A stretch of 64,000 nucleotides of DNA from Roseivirga sp. E12 (lineage in GTDB: Bacteria; Bacteroidota; Bacteroidia; Cytophagales; Cyclobacteriaceae), in NCBI RefSeq assembly GCF_017592825.1, contig NZ_JAGFMD010000006.1, forward strand, positions 124,001-188,000, given 5' to 3'. The notes beneath the pieces are model-generated. The model saw only the letters and a program-made list of their open reading frames with translations, had not been told where the DNA came from and ran no database searches. The position numbers were made by a program, and so were the translations under genes. Positions within the stretch are counted from its first letter, which is position 1; each line of letters begins with the position of its first letter. This document shows positions 52,498 through 61,447 of this stretch, piece by piece.

Positions 52498-52513
52498 TGG
52501 CACATGAATTGGA
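52498..52513 (+). promoter_or_regulatory. Sigma-54-like (-24/-12) promoter for the permease gene
   Basis: TGGCAC, five bases, TTGGA. This matches the -24 half exactly and the -12 half (TTGCW) with one mismatch at the second base of the GC pair. The permease start codon is about 70 bases downstream. Confidence 0.55.
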
Positions 52514-52583
52514 AAAAGAGGTGGAAGGGTCAGTATACCTATTTAAAACATTATTCACAGTTAACGATTAAATTGATATCGCC

Positions 52584-54989
52584 ATGAACAAGATATTCTT
52601 CAAAACGGCTTTTAGAAACCTGCTCAGAAACAGAGCAAATACAGGAATCAACCTCCTAAGTCTTACGATCGGTATGACTGTGAGCATAGTGATCTTTACG
52701 TTGATCAAGTATCAGTATACTTTTGACCACTACCATACAAATGCTGATCGAGTCTATCGGGTGAACTTTGTTGAAAAAACACAATGGGGTGCCAACTATG
52801 GTAGCCAAACTCCAGAGCCTCTTCATAAAGTACTAAGAACAGATTACCCTCAAATTGAAGCTGTTTCGCGCACCATTGGTCCTATTGAAACAAGAGTCTT
52901 CATTGAGGAGGAAAAGTTCGATGAAAGCAAAGCACTCTTTGTTGATGAGAATTATTTCCAAATGTTCGACCAAGAGTGGCTTAGAGGTAATCCTGAGGAA
53001 GCATTTTCTGACCCTCAAGCAGTGATACTAACTGAGAGCACTGCCAAAAGGTATTTCGGAGATGAAGATCCGATGGGTCAAACCATAGATTTCGCAAGAA
53101 GAGCTAAGGGTGTTGTAAGAGGTATAATTGTCGACCCTAGGTTGAACACCAACTTGCCCTATACCATGCTGGCCAATGTAGCCATGATGCCTAAGGTGCA
53201 AGAGTTTTATGTTAGAAATACTTGGAGCATTACGAGTATGGGCACCACATGGGTTCTATTGCCAGAAAATGTTGACCCAGTAAACTTAGCCAGTCAATTC
53301 AATGACATTGTTGTTAACAACCTAGGTGATGAAGCTGCTGAAACAATTTCTTTTGAACTGGGAGCATTGAAGTCTTTGCACACAGACGATCGATATAGCG
53401 GCCTCAACTATACCATCCCCAATGATACCATTTATGGTTTACTCATTATCGCGTTTATCGTTTTAGCTACTTGCACCATCAACTTTGTGAACCTATCCAC
53501 TGCTCAGGTTTTAAAAAGAAGTCAGGAGGTCGGGATTAAGAAAATCATTGGTTGTGCGAAAAGCCAATTGGCCAACCAGTTCTTTCTAGAACTATCGATT
53601 GTTACTTCAATAGCCACATTCTTTTCCATTTGGATAGCTGAGGTTCTTTTGAATGAAATCAATGAAGCAATGTCTGTGATTAGCATTGACTTGAAATTGG
53701 AAATGGCATCAATTCTATTTGCGATAGGCCTTGGTCTTATCCTCACATTCTTAGCGGGCCTCTATCCTGTGGGAATGCTCGTGAACTTCAAACCACTCGA
53801 AGTAATACGAAGCAAGTTCACGCAAGTAAGAGGTCGCAAGGCGGTAGTGCGGAACACACTCTTAACTGTACAGTTTGTTGTCGCTCAAATCCTCGTAATC
53901 TCCGTTCTGATATTCAATAGTCAATTTTCCTTCATCAAAAACAAGGATTTGGGTTATGACACAAAGAACATCATTGGCATGGGCAACTTTGTTCCAGGTG
54001 GATATAGAGTAGATGCAGCACTTCTAAATAGTGCTAAAAGTCAATTAATGGAGAGTCCATTTATCGAGAACGTGACTTTTGGGACAGGAGGCCCCAATGC
54101 TATTAACCCTTGGAATACGACCCTAGTCGATCCTGAAAGCACTGAAAGAATCGAGGTAAATTGTGACTTCAAACATGTTGATGTCAACTATGCCGAACTC
54201 TTCAATTTAAAAGTGATTGCAGGTAAATGGTTCTCTGCGGCCAACTACCAAAGTGAGAATAGAGAGATTGTTGTAACAGAATTGGCACTTCAGAAGCTTG
54301 GTTGGGACGATCCTCAAAGTGCCATTGGACGAAGAGTCAACATCAATGGTTACTCGGATAATGCTACTATTGTCGGTGTGCTAGCCGATTTCCATACGGA
54401 TAACCTGCGAAACGAAATTAAGCCTTCTGTTTTCGAAGGGGATTATTCGGGTTACAATCAAGCTTTTGTGAAGGTAAAGGAGGGTTATTACTCGGAAGTA
54501 GCCAAGCATATTGATAAAGTGTCGGCTTCCATGAACCCAGACTTTGTAGCTAACTACAAAAGTTTCACTGATGAAATAGCGATTGACTATGAAATTGACC
54601 GAACGCTTTTTGGTTTTATCAACGCTACAGCCATCTTGGCAATTGCAATAGGATGTCTTGGGCTCTATAGCCTGATCGCTTTCGTGGTACAGCAAAAGAC
54701 CAAGGAACTAGGCATTCGTAAAGTTGTAGGTGCCAATACAAACAGCCTTGTACTCTTACTTTCGAGCAAATACATTTGGTTGATAGCCATTGCCACAGTG
54801 ATTGCGGTACCCTTTGGCTTCTATGGTACACGAGAATGGCTCAATTCCTTTGTGTATCAGGTTGAAGTAAGTCCGCTTGTCTTTGTAAGTGCTTTCTTGC
54901 TCACTATTCTGATTGCACTCCTATCAATTGGCTACAGAGCATTCAAAGCAGCAACGGCCAACCCAGTAAAAGCGCTTCGTTACGAGTAA
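52584..54989 (+). CDS. FtsX/MacB-type ABC transporter permease
   Basis: 801 residues: an N-terminal transmembrane helix, a large MacB-type periplasmic domain, three helices near 280-420, a second periplasmic domain and three helices at the end. It begins FKTAFRNLLRNRANTGINLL, and the second half repeats FtsX signatures (RGRKAVVRNTLLTVQFVVAQ and KTKELGIRKVVGANTNSLVL). No ATPase gene is adjacent, so it must pair with one encoded elsewhere. In Bacteroidota such permeases are commonly found beside NtrC-type pairs, and the upstream sites here support control by it. Possible roles are lipoprotein or peptide efflux. Confidence 0.92.
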   Translation: MNKIFFKTAFRNLLRNRANTGINLLSLTIGMTVSIVIFTLIKYQYTFDHYHTNADRVYRVNFVEKTQWGANYGSQTPEPLHKVLRTDYPQIEAVSRTIGPIETRVFIEEEKFDESKALFVDENYFQMFDQEWLRGNPEEAFSDPQAVILTESTAKRYFGDEDPMGQTIDFARRAKGVVRGIIVDPRLNTNLPYTMLANVAMMPKVQEFYVRNTWSITSMGTTWVLLPENVDPVNLASQFNDIVVNNLGDEAAETISFELGALKSLHTDDRYSGLNYTIPNDTIYGLLIIAFIVLATCTINFVNLSTAQVLKRSQEVGIKKIIGCAKSQLANQFFLELSIVTSIATFFSIWIAEVLLNEINEAMSVISIDLKLEMASILFAIGLGLILTFLAGLYPVGMLVNFKPLEVIRSKFTQVRGRKAVVRNTLLTVQFVVAQILVISVLIFNSQFSFIKNKDLGYDTKNIIGMGNFVPGGYRVDAALLNSAKSQLMESPFIENVTFGTGGPNAINPWNTTLVDPESTERIEVNCDFKHVDVNYAELFNLKVIAGKWFSAANYQSENREIVVTELALQKLGWDDPQSAIGRRVNINGYSDNATIVGVLADFHTDNLRNEIKPSVFEGDYSGYNQAFVKVKEGYYSEVAKHIDKVSASMNPDFVANYKSFTDEIAIDYEIDRTLFGFINATAILAIAIGCLGLYSLIAFVVQQKTKELGIRKVVGANTNSLVLLLSSKYIWLIAIATVIAVPFGFYGTREWLNSFVYQVEVSPLVFVSAFLLTILIALLSIGYRAFKAATANPVKALRYE

Positions 54990-55011
54990 AAGTGTTCTAA
55001 AACTAGGCAAG

Positions 55012-55040
55012 AGGTGTACGAAAATCGTACACCTTTTTTT
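55012..55040 (+). terminator. Terminator after the permease gene
   Basis: AGGTGTACGA pairs with TCGTACACCT around a three-base loop and is followed by T6-7. It lies 22 bases after the stop. Confidence 0.92.
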
Positions 55041-55162
55041 GTACATAATCGGTCACCTTATTTTATTATACTGATTGTCAGTTAGTTATAGTTTTTGGCA
55101 CAGGCATTGAATATAGAATGGCAGGTCAGTTAAATAAGGTCATAACTCAAAACAACAACAAA

Positions 55163-55555
55163 ATGAAAAGCCCGAAAGTCAATACAAAAAACAACAACAG
55201 CCCAAAGGTTAGAAACTTAAGCGCTATTATCGCTATCATGCTTGCAGTGGTCACTTTATTTCAGGCAGGTACGGTCAAGTCAAATGATCTGAATCGCGAA
55301 GTTTCAGTTATGGAAGCTCAACTTATTGCTGAAATTGAGCAGTTCTTAGAAGAGGAAGAAGAAATGGGGATCGAAGAAGAGATCTACATGGAAATGGAAA
55401 CAGAAGCAATCGAAGACGTAAATGTTTTTGACAGCAACGATAACCTAATCGCTTCTGGAAACCCAGCTAATGACAAAGAATTAAGAAAGTTAGTAAACCA
55501 AGCAGATTACTTAAGCAGCTTGGGTAGCAACAAATACTACAGACTTTCTAAGTAA
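55163..55555 (+). CDS. Small acidic membrane or exported protein, unknown
   Basis: About 130 residues from ATG 55163 (MKSPKVNTKNNNS); an upstream start at 55118 adds 15 residues. A basic N-terminus precedes one hydrophobic helix (LSAIIAIMLAVVTLFQAG), which is either a signal peptide or a membrane anchor. A Glu-rich segment (FLEEEEEMGIEEEIYMEME) and a short C-terminal part (VNVFDSNDNLIASGNPAND) follow. The pattern resembles small exported proteins of Cytophagales with a signature 'DxNxNLI' strand, but no family is recognised. It has a hairpin terminator. No function is suggested. Confidence 0.6.
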   Translation: MKSPKVNTKNNNSPKVRNLSAIIAIMLAVVTLFQAGTVKSNDLNREVSVMEAQLIAEIEQFLEEEEEMGIEEEIYMEMETEAIEDVNVFDSNDNLIASGNPANDKELRKLVNQADYLSSLGSNKYYRLSK

Positions 55556-55595
55556 GAAAAAACTATAGTACATAGTTAGGGTTAATTTTGGTTGT

Positions 55596-55626
55596 AAAGC
55601 CGGTCACACGATCGGCTTTCTTTTTT
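55596..55626 (+). terminator. Terminator after the small acidic protein gene
   Basis: AAAGCCG pairs with CGGCTTT around a ten-base loop and is followed by a run of T. Confidence 0.78.
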
Positions 55627-55628
55627 GC

Positions 55629-56915
55629 CTAGTCTGAAACCTCGAAAAGGTCTTGCGATGGCCATGACCTGACCCTTTTGATTCCCTCCCTAATCGCCCA
55701 TCGGCTTGTACCAGGAAAGCTTCCTCTGCGAGGAGTTGTATTTGAAATAACGACCCAAGAATAGCCATTCAGATCGCGCGTCAACAAAGCGGAAGTTCCA
55801 GAAAGTGTTCCAGTCCTCCACCAGTGCTGTCCTTTGACACTTCTCCAACCTAAGGGCCTTTGCACTCCACCTACTCCCTTGACCATCTTGTTGATCAGGT
55901 CTGTACTCAAAATGTCTTCGTATCTTTTTGAATAGCCATCGACCAATACCAAAACGCGCATGAGGTCAACACCTGTGGCTAGCCAACCACCAGCTGGACC
56001 TAGCATTTCTATATCGTCCGCGCCATAAGGTTTATAAACTTTCTTCCCAGAACCGTTGAAGGCCAACTGCTCATTATCGGCACTATAGTCATAGTACTTT
56101 ACCTCATTTTTGACCCTGTCTTTCTCGAAACTCCCCGCGATCCTCATTTTATGAATGTCATTAGGCTCTAAAATCTCATTCTGAACCCAATCTTCATAAT
56201 CGTCACCCGTGACCTCCTCTACCACTCTACCAAGCAAGCTATAACCGAAATTGGAGTAGTTGAACCTTGTACCTGGTCTATAGGGCAAATGTCTTTTGAG
56301 CACAAACTTGATCACATCGTCAAATTCGATAGGGTAGCTCACCTTGTCCATATTATGGATTTTATGAGGAATGAACATGGGGTCACCATAAGTGATTAAA
56401 CTCCACCCTGCCGTATGGTTCAATAAATGCTTAACCTTAATCCGATAAACATTCCTATTAGAAATGTTGCTATAGGTTCTTCCCTTTAAAATTCCATTTT
56501 CTCCAAAAACATAATCATCCAAGCCGATTTTACCATCATCCACCAACTTTAAAACAGCAATAGCGGTAATAAGCTTAGAAACAGATCCAATGCGAAACAA
56601 GTGATATGGTTGTACTTCCTCCTTTTTCTCTTTATCAGCATAGCCAAAGCCTTTGGCATATACAAGCTTCTCATTTTTTACTATAGCTACACTAGCCCCT
56701 GTAAGTCGAAGACTTCGCATGGCACGATTAATCATGGAGTCGATGGGCTGGAAATCAGCCAAGTCAGACATTTTATTGATCAGAGGCTGTCTATCGACAG
56801 TAGCCTCTTCGATCCTTAACTCCTCATTAATCGCTTCACCCTTATCTATTCCGGTAAAAGAAATGAGAATTACTAAGAAGCATAAGACCGCGAATGGTCT
56901 TGTCCGAATCTGCAT
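55629..56915 (-). CDS. Serine hydrolase of the beta-lactamase/PBP4-like family
   Basis: 428 residues with a signal peptide (AVLCFLVILISFTGIDKG). SVSK (in FRIGSVSKLITAIAVLK) is the catalytic SxxK, and YSNFGYSLLGRVVEEVTG supplies the YxN motif. WWRTGTLSGTSAL at the late position corresponds to the HTG-like element with Arg-Thr-Gly. These periplasmic enzymes cleave D-amino peptides or esters; beta-lactam hydrolysis is not implied. The motif set is complete. It converges with the small acidic gene. An inverted repeat lies 17-38 bases upstream of its start. Confidence 0.88.
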   Translation of the reverse strand: MQIRTRPFAVLCFLVILISFTGIDKGEAINEELRIEEATVDRQPLINKMSDLADFQPIDSMINRAMRSLRLTGASVAIVKNEKLVYAKGFGYADKEKKEEVQPYHLFRIGSVSKLITAIAVLKLVDDGKIGLDDYVFGENGILKGRTYSNISNRNVYRIKVKHLLNHTAGWSLITYGDPMFIPHKIHNMDKVSYPIEFDDVIKFVLKRHLPYRPGTRFNYSNFGYSLLGRVVEEVTGDDYEDWVQNEILEPNDIHKMRIAGSFEKDRVKNEVKYYDYSADNEQLAFNGSGKKVYKPYGADDIEMLGPAGGWLATGVDLMRVLVLVDGYSKRYEDILSTDLINKMVKGVGGVQRPLGWRSVKGQHWWRTGTLSGTSALLTRDLNGYSWVVISNTTPRRGSFPGTSRWAIREGIKRVRSWPSQDLFEVSD

Positions 56916-56931
56916 TGTAATATTTTGACCT

Positions 56932-56953
56932 TATAATTGAGATTACAATTATA
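56932..56953 (-). promoter_or_regulatory. Inverted repeat upstream of the serine hydrolase gene
   Basis: TATAATTG, six bases, CAATTATA. It lies just upstream of the hydrolase start and could be an operator, or a chance A/T-rich palindrome. Confidence 0.3.
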
Positions 56954-56966
56954 AGAAATAGATAAC

Positions 56967-56998
56967 AAAAAGCCGTCCCAATAATTGGGACGGCTTTT
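56967..56998 (-). terminator. Terminator after the DUF547 gene
   Basis: AAAAGCCGTCCCAAT is mirrored by its exact complement in a near-perfect stem, with A/T runs at both ends. It is 20 bases past the stop of the DUF547 gene. Confidence 0.9.
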
Positions 56999-57017
56999 GG
57001 GGTTTATTTACACTCTA

Positions 57018-57791
57018 CTATTTAACGTCATTCAAATTCCAGTCATAGCTTGCAAAACGCACTTTTGCCTTTTCTTCAATTTGAACCTCTGAGTATTTGT
57101 TCAAAAATTGGATCAGAGACTGGCCTTTTTTGAAATCTCCTCCAAACCATGAAAAGATTTTCGACACCTCAACTCGTTGTGGTGTGATTTTGTTTCGAGA
57201 GGTATCATTTAAAAATTTTCTAGCTTGCTCATCTAATTGAGCATCTAATTTTTCGGCAGTGTAGGCCTCATTTCTAAGTACAGGGCAAGATATTGATGCA
57301 CAATTGACGGCAAAATGAATCCTTGGCTCTTCGAAGTCTTTTCTTAGAATCTTGTGTTCAATACGATCGAGGCTAAAGTCTTCTCCACCAATTTGAAACC
57401 ATTCCTTTGTCCAAATGCTACGTACCGTGGGAATGGAGAGTCTAGGATTGAGGTCCTTAATACTTTCAACCGGGTAGTTATCAACGATTAGCTTAACTGT
57501 AAAGACATTATAGGCATTAATCCAGTAAGCAATCTTTTCATTATCCGACCAATTCTCTGCAGGAGGATTTTCACTCAAAAAGTCAGCATAGGCATTGAGA
57601 TCTGACTTATCAGCGATAAACCCCTTGTAATCGACAAGTCCATTTGATCGCACATGCTTTGCTAATAGCTTAGTCCAATTGTCATGGCTAGGGGCATCAG
57701 TTACACTACCTGCAAAAGTATTTTTGGAGTTAGAGCAGCCGAATACCAACAACATGGCAAGGACAACTATACTATTTATTCTTGTTCTCAT
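57018..57791 (-). CDS. DUF547 lipoprotein
   Basis: About 257 residues from ATG 57789-57791 (MRTRINSIVVLAMLLVFGCSN), chosen because it gives a proper lipobox (VFGC); the longer frame adds 17 odd residues. The DUF547 domain is visible as WSDNEKIAYWINAYNVFTVK, then VRSIWTKEWFQIGGEDFSLD, HKILRKDFEEPRIHFAVNCA and VSKIFSWFGGDFKKG. Conserved His and Cys (HFAVNCASISCP) are family hallmarks. The function is unknown. It is 96 bases after the Dph6-like gene and might be in the same transcript. Confidence 0.85.
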   Translation of the reverse strand: MRTRINSIVVLAMLLVFGCSNSKNTFAGSVTDAPSHDNWTKLLAKHVRSNGLVDYKGFIADKSDLNAYADFLSENPPAENWSDNEKIAYWINAYNVFTVKLIVDNYPVESIKDLNPRLSIPTVRSIWTKEWFQIGGEDFSLDRIEHKILRKDFEEPRIHFAVNCASISCPVLRNEAYTAEKLDAQLDEQARKFLNDTSRNKITPQRVEVSKIFSWFGGDFKKGQSLIQFLNKYSEVQIEEKAKVRFASYDWNLNDVK

Positions 57792-57887
57792 GGTTTCAAC
57801 GTTTGCTCCAAGTAAACTTCGGCATGGTAGAAAAAGTTGCAATGGAATATTAGGCTACACCTCAAAGGTCGGCTCGTTGACTTAGTT

Positions 57888-58583
57888 TTAGTCTGGCAAT
57901 AAGTCTTGAAACCAATATGTGACACTATCATAATCATTTTGTGATAGACTGTACGACTTGGCCACCACTTCACCTCTTTTAAAATCAATAGGTTGCTTAA
58001 AAATAGGTCCATCAAACACGAAGGTGTGAAATTCTCCATTCTCTCCACATGGGTCAATCCCTTGCGGTAAGTCTGCCACAAAGTCATCGGTCAACTCTCT
58101 ACCAACAAAAGATTTATCAAGCTTACTCCCATCTACAGCCACAACGATTGTTCTAAAACCAAGGCTTAGAAATTCTCCAATCAACTCTTTGGTGTTTCTT
58201 TTCCAAAGTGGAAAAATGGCTTTCAGGCCCACCTCCGATAGTCTTTCCTCACGGTACTTCTTTAGGTCTTCTAGGAAAATGTCTCCAAAGACCGAATACT
58301 CGATACCGCTTTCTAAAACACCTTCCAACTTCGACCTCATTAATTGATCATATTCAGCCATTGAGGGTGCCTTCGGCAACTCAAGTAAATTAAGCGGCAG
58401 ACCGACCGCTTCGGCCTGCCGCTCAAGCATATCTAACCGAACACCATGCATTGATATTCGGTTGGTATGGGTATTTACACTCGTCAGCAGTTGTTTAACT
58501 TCAAACTCAGAACTATTCAAGATATGATAGAGCGCCAATGCGCTGTCTTTACCTCCGCTCCAATTGAAAACTGCCTTATTCAT
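57888..58583 (-). CDS. Dph6-like ATP pyrophosphatase (PP-loop protein)
   Basis: 231 residues. SGGKDSALALYHIL near the start is the PP-loop that binds ATP for adenylation; GEFHTFVFDGPIFKQPI at the end is typical of the diphthine-ammonia-ligase family. Bacteria lack diphthamide, so the substrate differs. Seven bases separate it from btuB, placing it last in the B12-uptake operon. A link to cobalamin or cobinamide side-chain chemistry (amidation) fits that place but is inference. Confidence 0.86.
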   Translation of the reverse strand: MNKAVFNWSGGKDSALALYHILNSSEFEVKQLLTSVNTHTNRISMHGVRLDMLERQAEAVGLPLNLLELPKAPSMAEYDQLMRSKLEGVLESGIEYSVFGDIFLEDLKKYREERLSEVGLKAIFPLWKRNTKELIGEFLSLGFRTIVVAVDGSKLDKSFVGRELTDDFVADLPQGIDPCGENGEFHTFVFDGPIFKQPIDFKRGEVVAKSYSLSQNDYDSVTYWFQDLLPD

Positions 58584-58590
58584 AAAATGA

Positions 58591-60462
58591 CTAGAAGTCG
58601 AAGTTTAACCCTATGGTGTAGTTTCTACCCATGGTAGTAAAGCCCACGACACCTACAAACTCCTCATCAAAAATATTGTTTATAGCGCCATAGGCAGTCA
58701 ACTTTTTAGACAAGAACTGCTTCCGCAAAGCGATATCAACCAAACTATAGCTATCCAACAGATTGTCTGAAAAAGGTGACACTCGTCTTTCTCCAGTATA
58801 GTTATACCTGATATTAACAGAAGATGCCTCAATCGGTGTGAAAAGTAACCCCACACCATATTTCTCCTTTGGTATTCTTGAGAACAAGGCGTCATTGTTG
58901 GTTGCAAGTTTGGAGTAGTTGGCGGTCAAGGTCACCTTGGAGTTAATCTCCCAGGTTACATCTGTTTCAATACCTTGAACCTCTCTTCGTGAATCGAGAT
59001 TGATATAATTACCTCCAATAAAGTTACCCCCGTTGTCAAAAATTGATAGAAAGTCAATTGCATTGTCTTCATCGCGTCTGAAGAAAGCAAAGTTGTATGT
59101 CAAGCCACTTTTAGCATAAAGTGCCGTACCAAACTCATAGCTGTTCGTACTTTCTGGTGATAGATCACTATTTCCGAAAAATGGAGAGTTGATCTGAAAT
59201 AACGAAGGCGTATTGTAGGCATTGGAAATAGACATGAATGGTTTTATCGAAATGTCATTGCTGACATCTATTAACCAAGAGGGGTTGACTGTTGTCATCA
59301 ATTGGTTATCGTAATCGCTATGGGTGTTTAGCCTTAATCCAAAGTGAAAATTCAAACCATGATCGCTCTCCAAAACGATCGAGGCATACGGATCTACAAT
59401 GGTAAAATCACCTTCCTGGTTCTCAGAATTATTCTTTAACCTTTGCACATTAACTCCAAAAAGAGCTTTAGCATACTCTGAAATCTCAAACTCGTTGGTT
59501 TGATCAAGCTGAAAATTCACTCCTTCGAAAGTTGACGGAAAGGCGTTTTGAAAAATACGCTCATTGTTTATGTAGCTGATATTTAAAGCTGATCTACCAT
59601 TTTTGAAGCTCAACCGAGGTCTAATACCAAACCTAAATTGTTGATAATCCGCAAAAGCATTTAGTTCGTCAGTAAAGGAAAAGGCATCGATATCGGCCTT
59701 GAAATCATCATAAGCTACAGTGAAATCAATATCAAACTGATCGCTTGCCTGATATCCTCCTTTGAACAGAACATTAGTTTTTTCGAAACCATCGTCATCA
59801 AAACTAGCAGTTGGATCATTTTGGGCTGCGGCACTAAATCCATCGAAAGAAGTTCTATTGAATGAAACACCATAGTTGAAATCATTTCGTGTCCCATTCA
59901 CATTGGCATTGATACCGAGAGCACCAAAAGAACCTCCATTGACATCAACACTCCCTCGAATTGGTTCTTGGGCATTATCTCTCAACGTAATATTTATAAC
60001 CCCAGCAGCGGCATTGCTACCATAAAGCGCACTTAGTCCACCTTTTAAAATCTCAATGGATTCGACTTGGTTCGCGGGCAAATATCTTAGATCATAGAAT
60101 AAGCTAATACCGGTAGGATCATTCATAGGTACACCATCGATAAGCACTAAGGTGTACTTGCTACGAGCGCCTCTCACATAATACTCTATGTTAGTACCCG
60201 GTGTGCCGAAGTTTCCATCGGTTTGCACTGCTGGAACTTCATTGAGTAAATCGGCCACAGTTTTACCAGGTGACTTATCAATGAAAGCTCGTGTCAACTT
60301 GTAGATCGTCTTTCCTGACTTTTCTACCGGAGTCCTGAACCGTGTTCCTGTTACTACAAACTCACCTAAGTCAGTTGTGTCATTTCTTTCTTGTGCATAA
60401 GAAAGAAACCCCATACTCAACAACACTAAAAGTATTGCTCCCCTCATTCTAATTTTCGTCAT
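58591..60462 (-). CDS. btuB: BtuB-like TonB-dependent receptor for cobalamins
   Basis: 623 residues (a second start at 60447 would sit just after the btuD stop). Signal peptide (LLVLLSMGFLSYAQ), a TonB box-like segment (LGEFVVTGTRF), a plug domain to about residue 150 (LVLIDGVPMND ... IEILKGGLSALYGSNAAAGV) and a beta-barrel ending in NYTIGLNFDF, with the terminal aromatic residue. Length matches BtuB. The B12 assignment rests on the riboswitch and the btuFCD genes directly upstream. It overlaps btuD by 14 bases. Confidence 0.92.
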   Translation of the reverse strand: MTKIRMRGAILLVLLSMGFLSYAQERNDTTDLGEFVVTGTRFRTPVEKSGKTIYKLTRAFIDKSPGKTVADLLNEVPAVQTDGNFGTPGTNIEYYVRGARSKYTLVLIDGVPMNDPTGISLFYDLRYLPANQVESIEILKGGLSALYGSNAAAGVINITLRDNAQEPIRGSVDVNGGSFGALGINANVNGTRNDFNYGVSFNRTSFDGFSAAAQNDPTASFDDDGFEKTNVLFKGGYQASDQFDIDFTVAYDDFKADIDAFSFTDELNAFADYQQFRFGIRPRLSFKNGRSALNISYINNERIFQNAFPSTFEGVNFQLDQTNEFEISEYAKALFGVNVQRLKNNSENQEGDFTIVDPYASIVLESDHGLNFHFGLRLNTHSDYDNQLMTTVNPSWLIDVSNDISIKPFMSISNAYNTPSLFQINSPFFGNSDLSPESTNSYEFGTALYAKSGLTYNFAFFRRDEDNAIDFLSIFDNGGNFIGGNYINLDSRREVQGIETDVTWEINSKVTLTANYSKLATNNDALFSRIPKEKYGVGLLFTPIEASSVNIRYNYTGERRVSPFSDNLLDSYSLVDIALRKQFLSKKLTAYGAINNIFDEEFVGVVGFTTMGRNYTIGLNFDF

Positions 60463-61447
60463 TTTGTTTTAAGTAGTTAATAAGTTGTGAAAGTGAATTA
60501 AATGTTTTGTCCGTGCCTGAAATATGCCAAAGGGGGGCGTCTCGGCCACCCGTTATTTCTATTTTAATTTCCTCATTATTCGAGACCTGACTTCGCTCTA
60601 GCGCCTGTCTTGTCCATTTTGTCAGTATAGGATCGCCCGCGATTTCTAAACTTAGGTTGGTATGCTCATCACTTTTACCAAATCGACCTTTGAGATAATC
60701 GAAGGTCAATTCTTCAGAGCCGAAAGCCGATTCTAGCGAACCGTTTAGTACCAATTCTTCTGGAATTCCCGTCTCTATATGTTTGCCAGGCATGACCAAC
60801 CACATGCTGTCACAGTTTTCAATTGCCATGTCTATTTCGTGCGTTGAAATAAGAATAGTCTTATTCGTTTTTTGGGTGAGTTCCTTGAGCAAGTGGAAGA
60901 TCTCAATTCGGTTGGGTGAATCTAAGTGAGCCGTGGGCTCATCTAGGATTATGATGTCCGTGTCTTGAACCAAGGCTCTGGCTATCATTACCTTTTGCTT
61001 TTCGCCATCACTAAGCTCACCAACATGGCGATCGGCAAAGTGTAATGTTCCAGTAACTTCTAGTGCCCATTGAATAAGTTCCTTATCCTTACCATTCAAC
61101 GAGCCCATCCAACTGGTGTATGGAAATCTGCCCAGTGACACCAAAGCGAATACCGTCAGATTACCTGGCGTTACACGATCGGTGAGGACGAGGCTCAAGG
61201 TCTTCGCCATTTCCTTAGGAGTAATCTCAGAAAGTGACCTTTCCTGAATAAGTACCTTACCTGACAATGGCTTTTGTATACCCGTTATGGATCTGATAAG
61301 GGTTGACTTTCCGGAACCGTTAGGCCCGAGTAGACAAGTCAATTCACCTTCGTTCAGAACCAGATTGAGTCCTGACAGAACTTCCTTTTCCTTATAGCCA
61401 ACTGCTAGATCAATAGCCCTCAATATGGTTTTTCCATTACCCATCAA
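60449..61447 (-). CDS. btuD: BtuD, cobalamin ABC importer ATPase with C-terminal extension
   Basis: 332 residues. Walker A LLGPNGSGKSTLI, signature LSDGEKQKVMIARAL, Walker B DIIILDEPTAHLD and switch His in ISTHEIDMA. It belongs to the FepC/BtuD iron-chelate and B12 importer group. About 90 residues after the ATPase core (LSLEIAGDPILTKWTRQALE ... LSQLINYLKQN) are not present in E. coli BtuD; such extensions are common in Bacteroidota and their role is unknown. It starts inside the btuC stop region (4-base overlap). Confidence 0.92.
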   Translation of the reverse strand: MMGNGKTILRAIDLAVGYKEKEVLSGLNLVLNEGELTCLLGPNGSGKSTLIRSITGIQKPLSGKVLIQERSLSEITPKEMAKTLSLVLTDRVTPGNLTVFALVSLGRFPYTSWMGSLNGKDKELIQWALEVTGTLHFADRHVGELSDGEKQKVMIARALVQDTDIIILDEPTAHLDSPNRIEIFHLLKELTQKTNKTILISTHEIDMAIENCDSMWLVMPGKHIETGIPEELVLNGSLESAFGSEELTFDYLKGRFGKSDEHTNLSLEIAGDPILTKWTRQALERSQVSNNEEIKIEITGGRDAPLWHISGTDKTFNSLSQLINYLKQNDEN

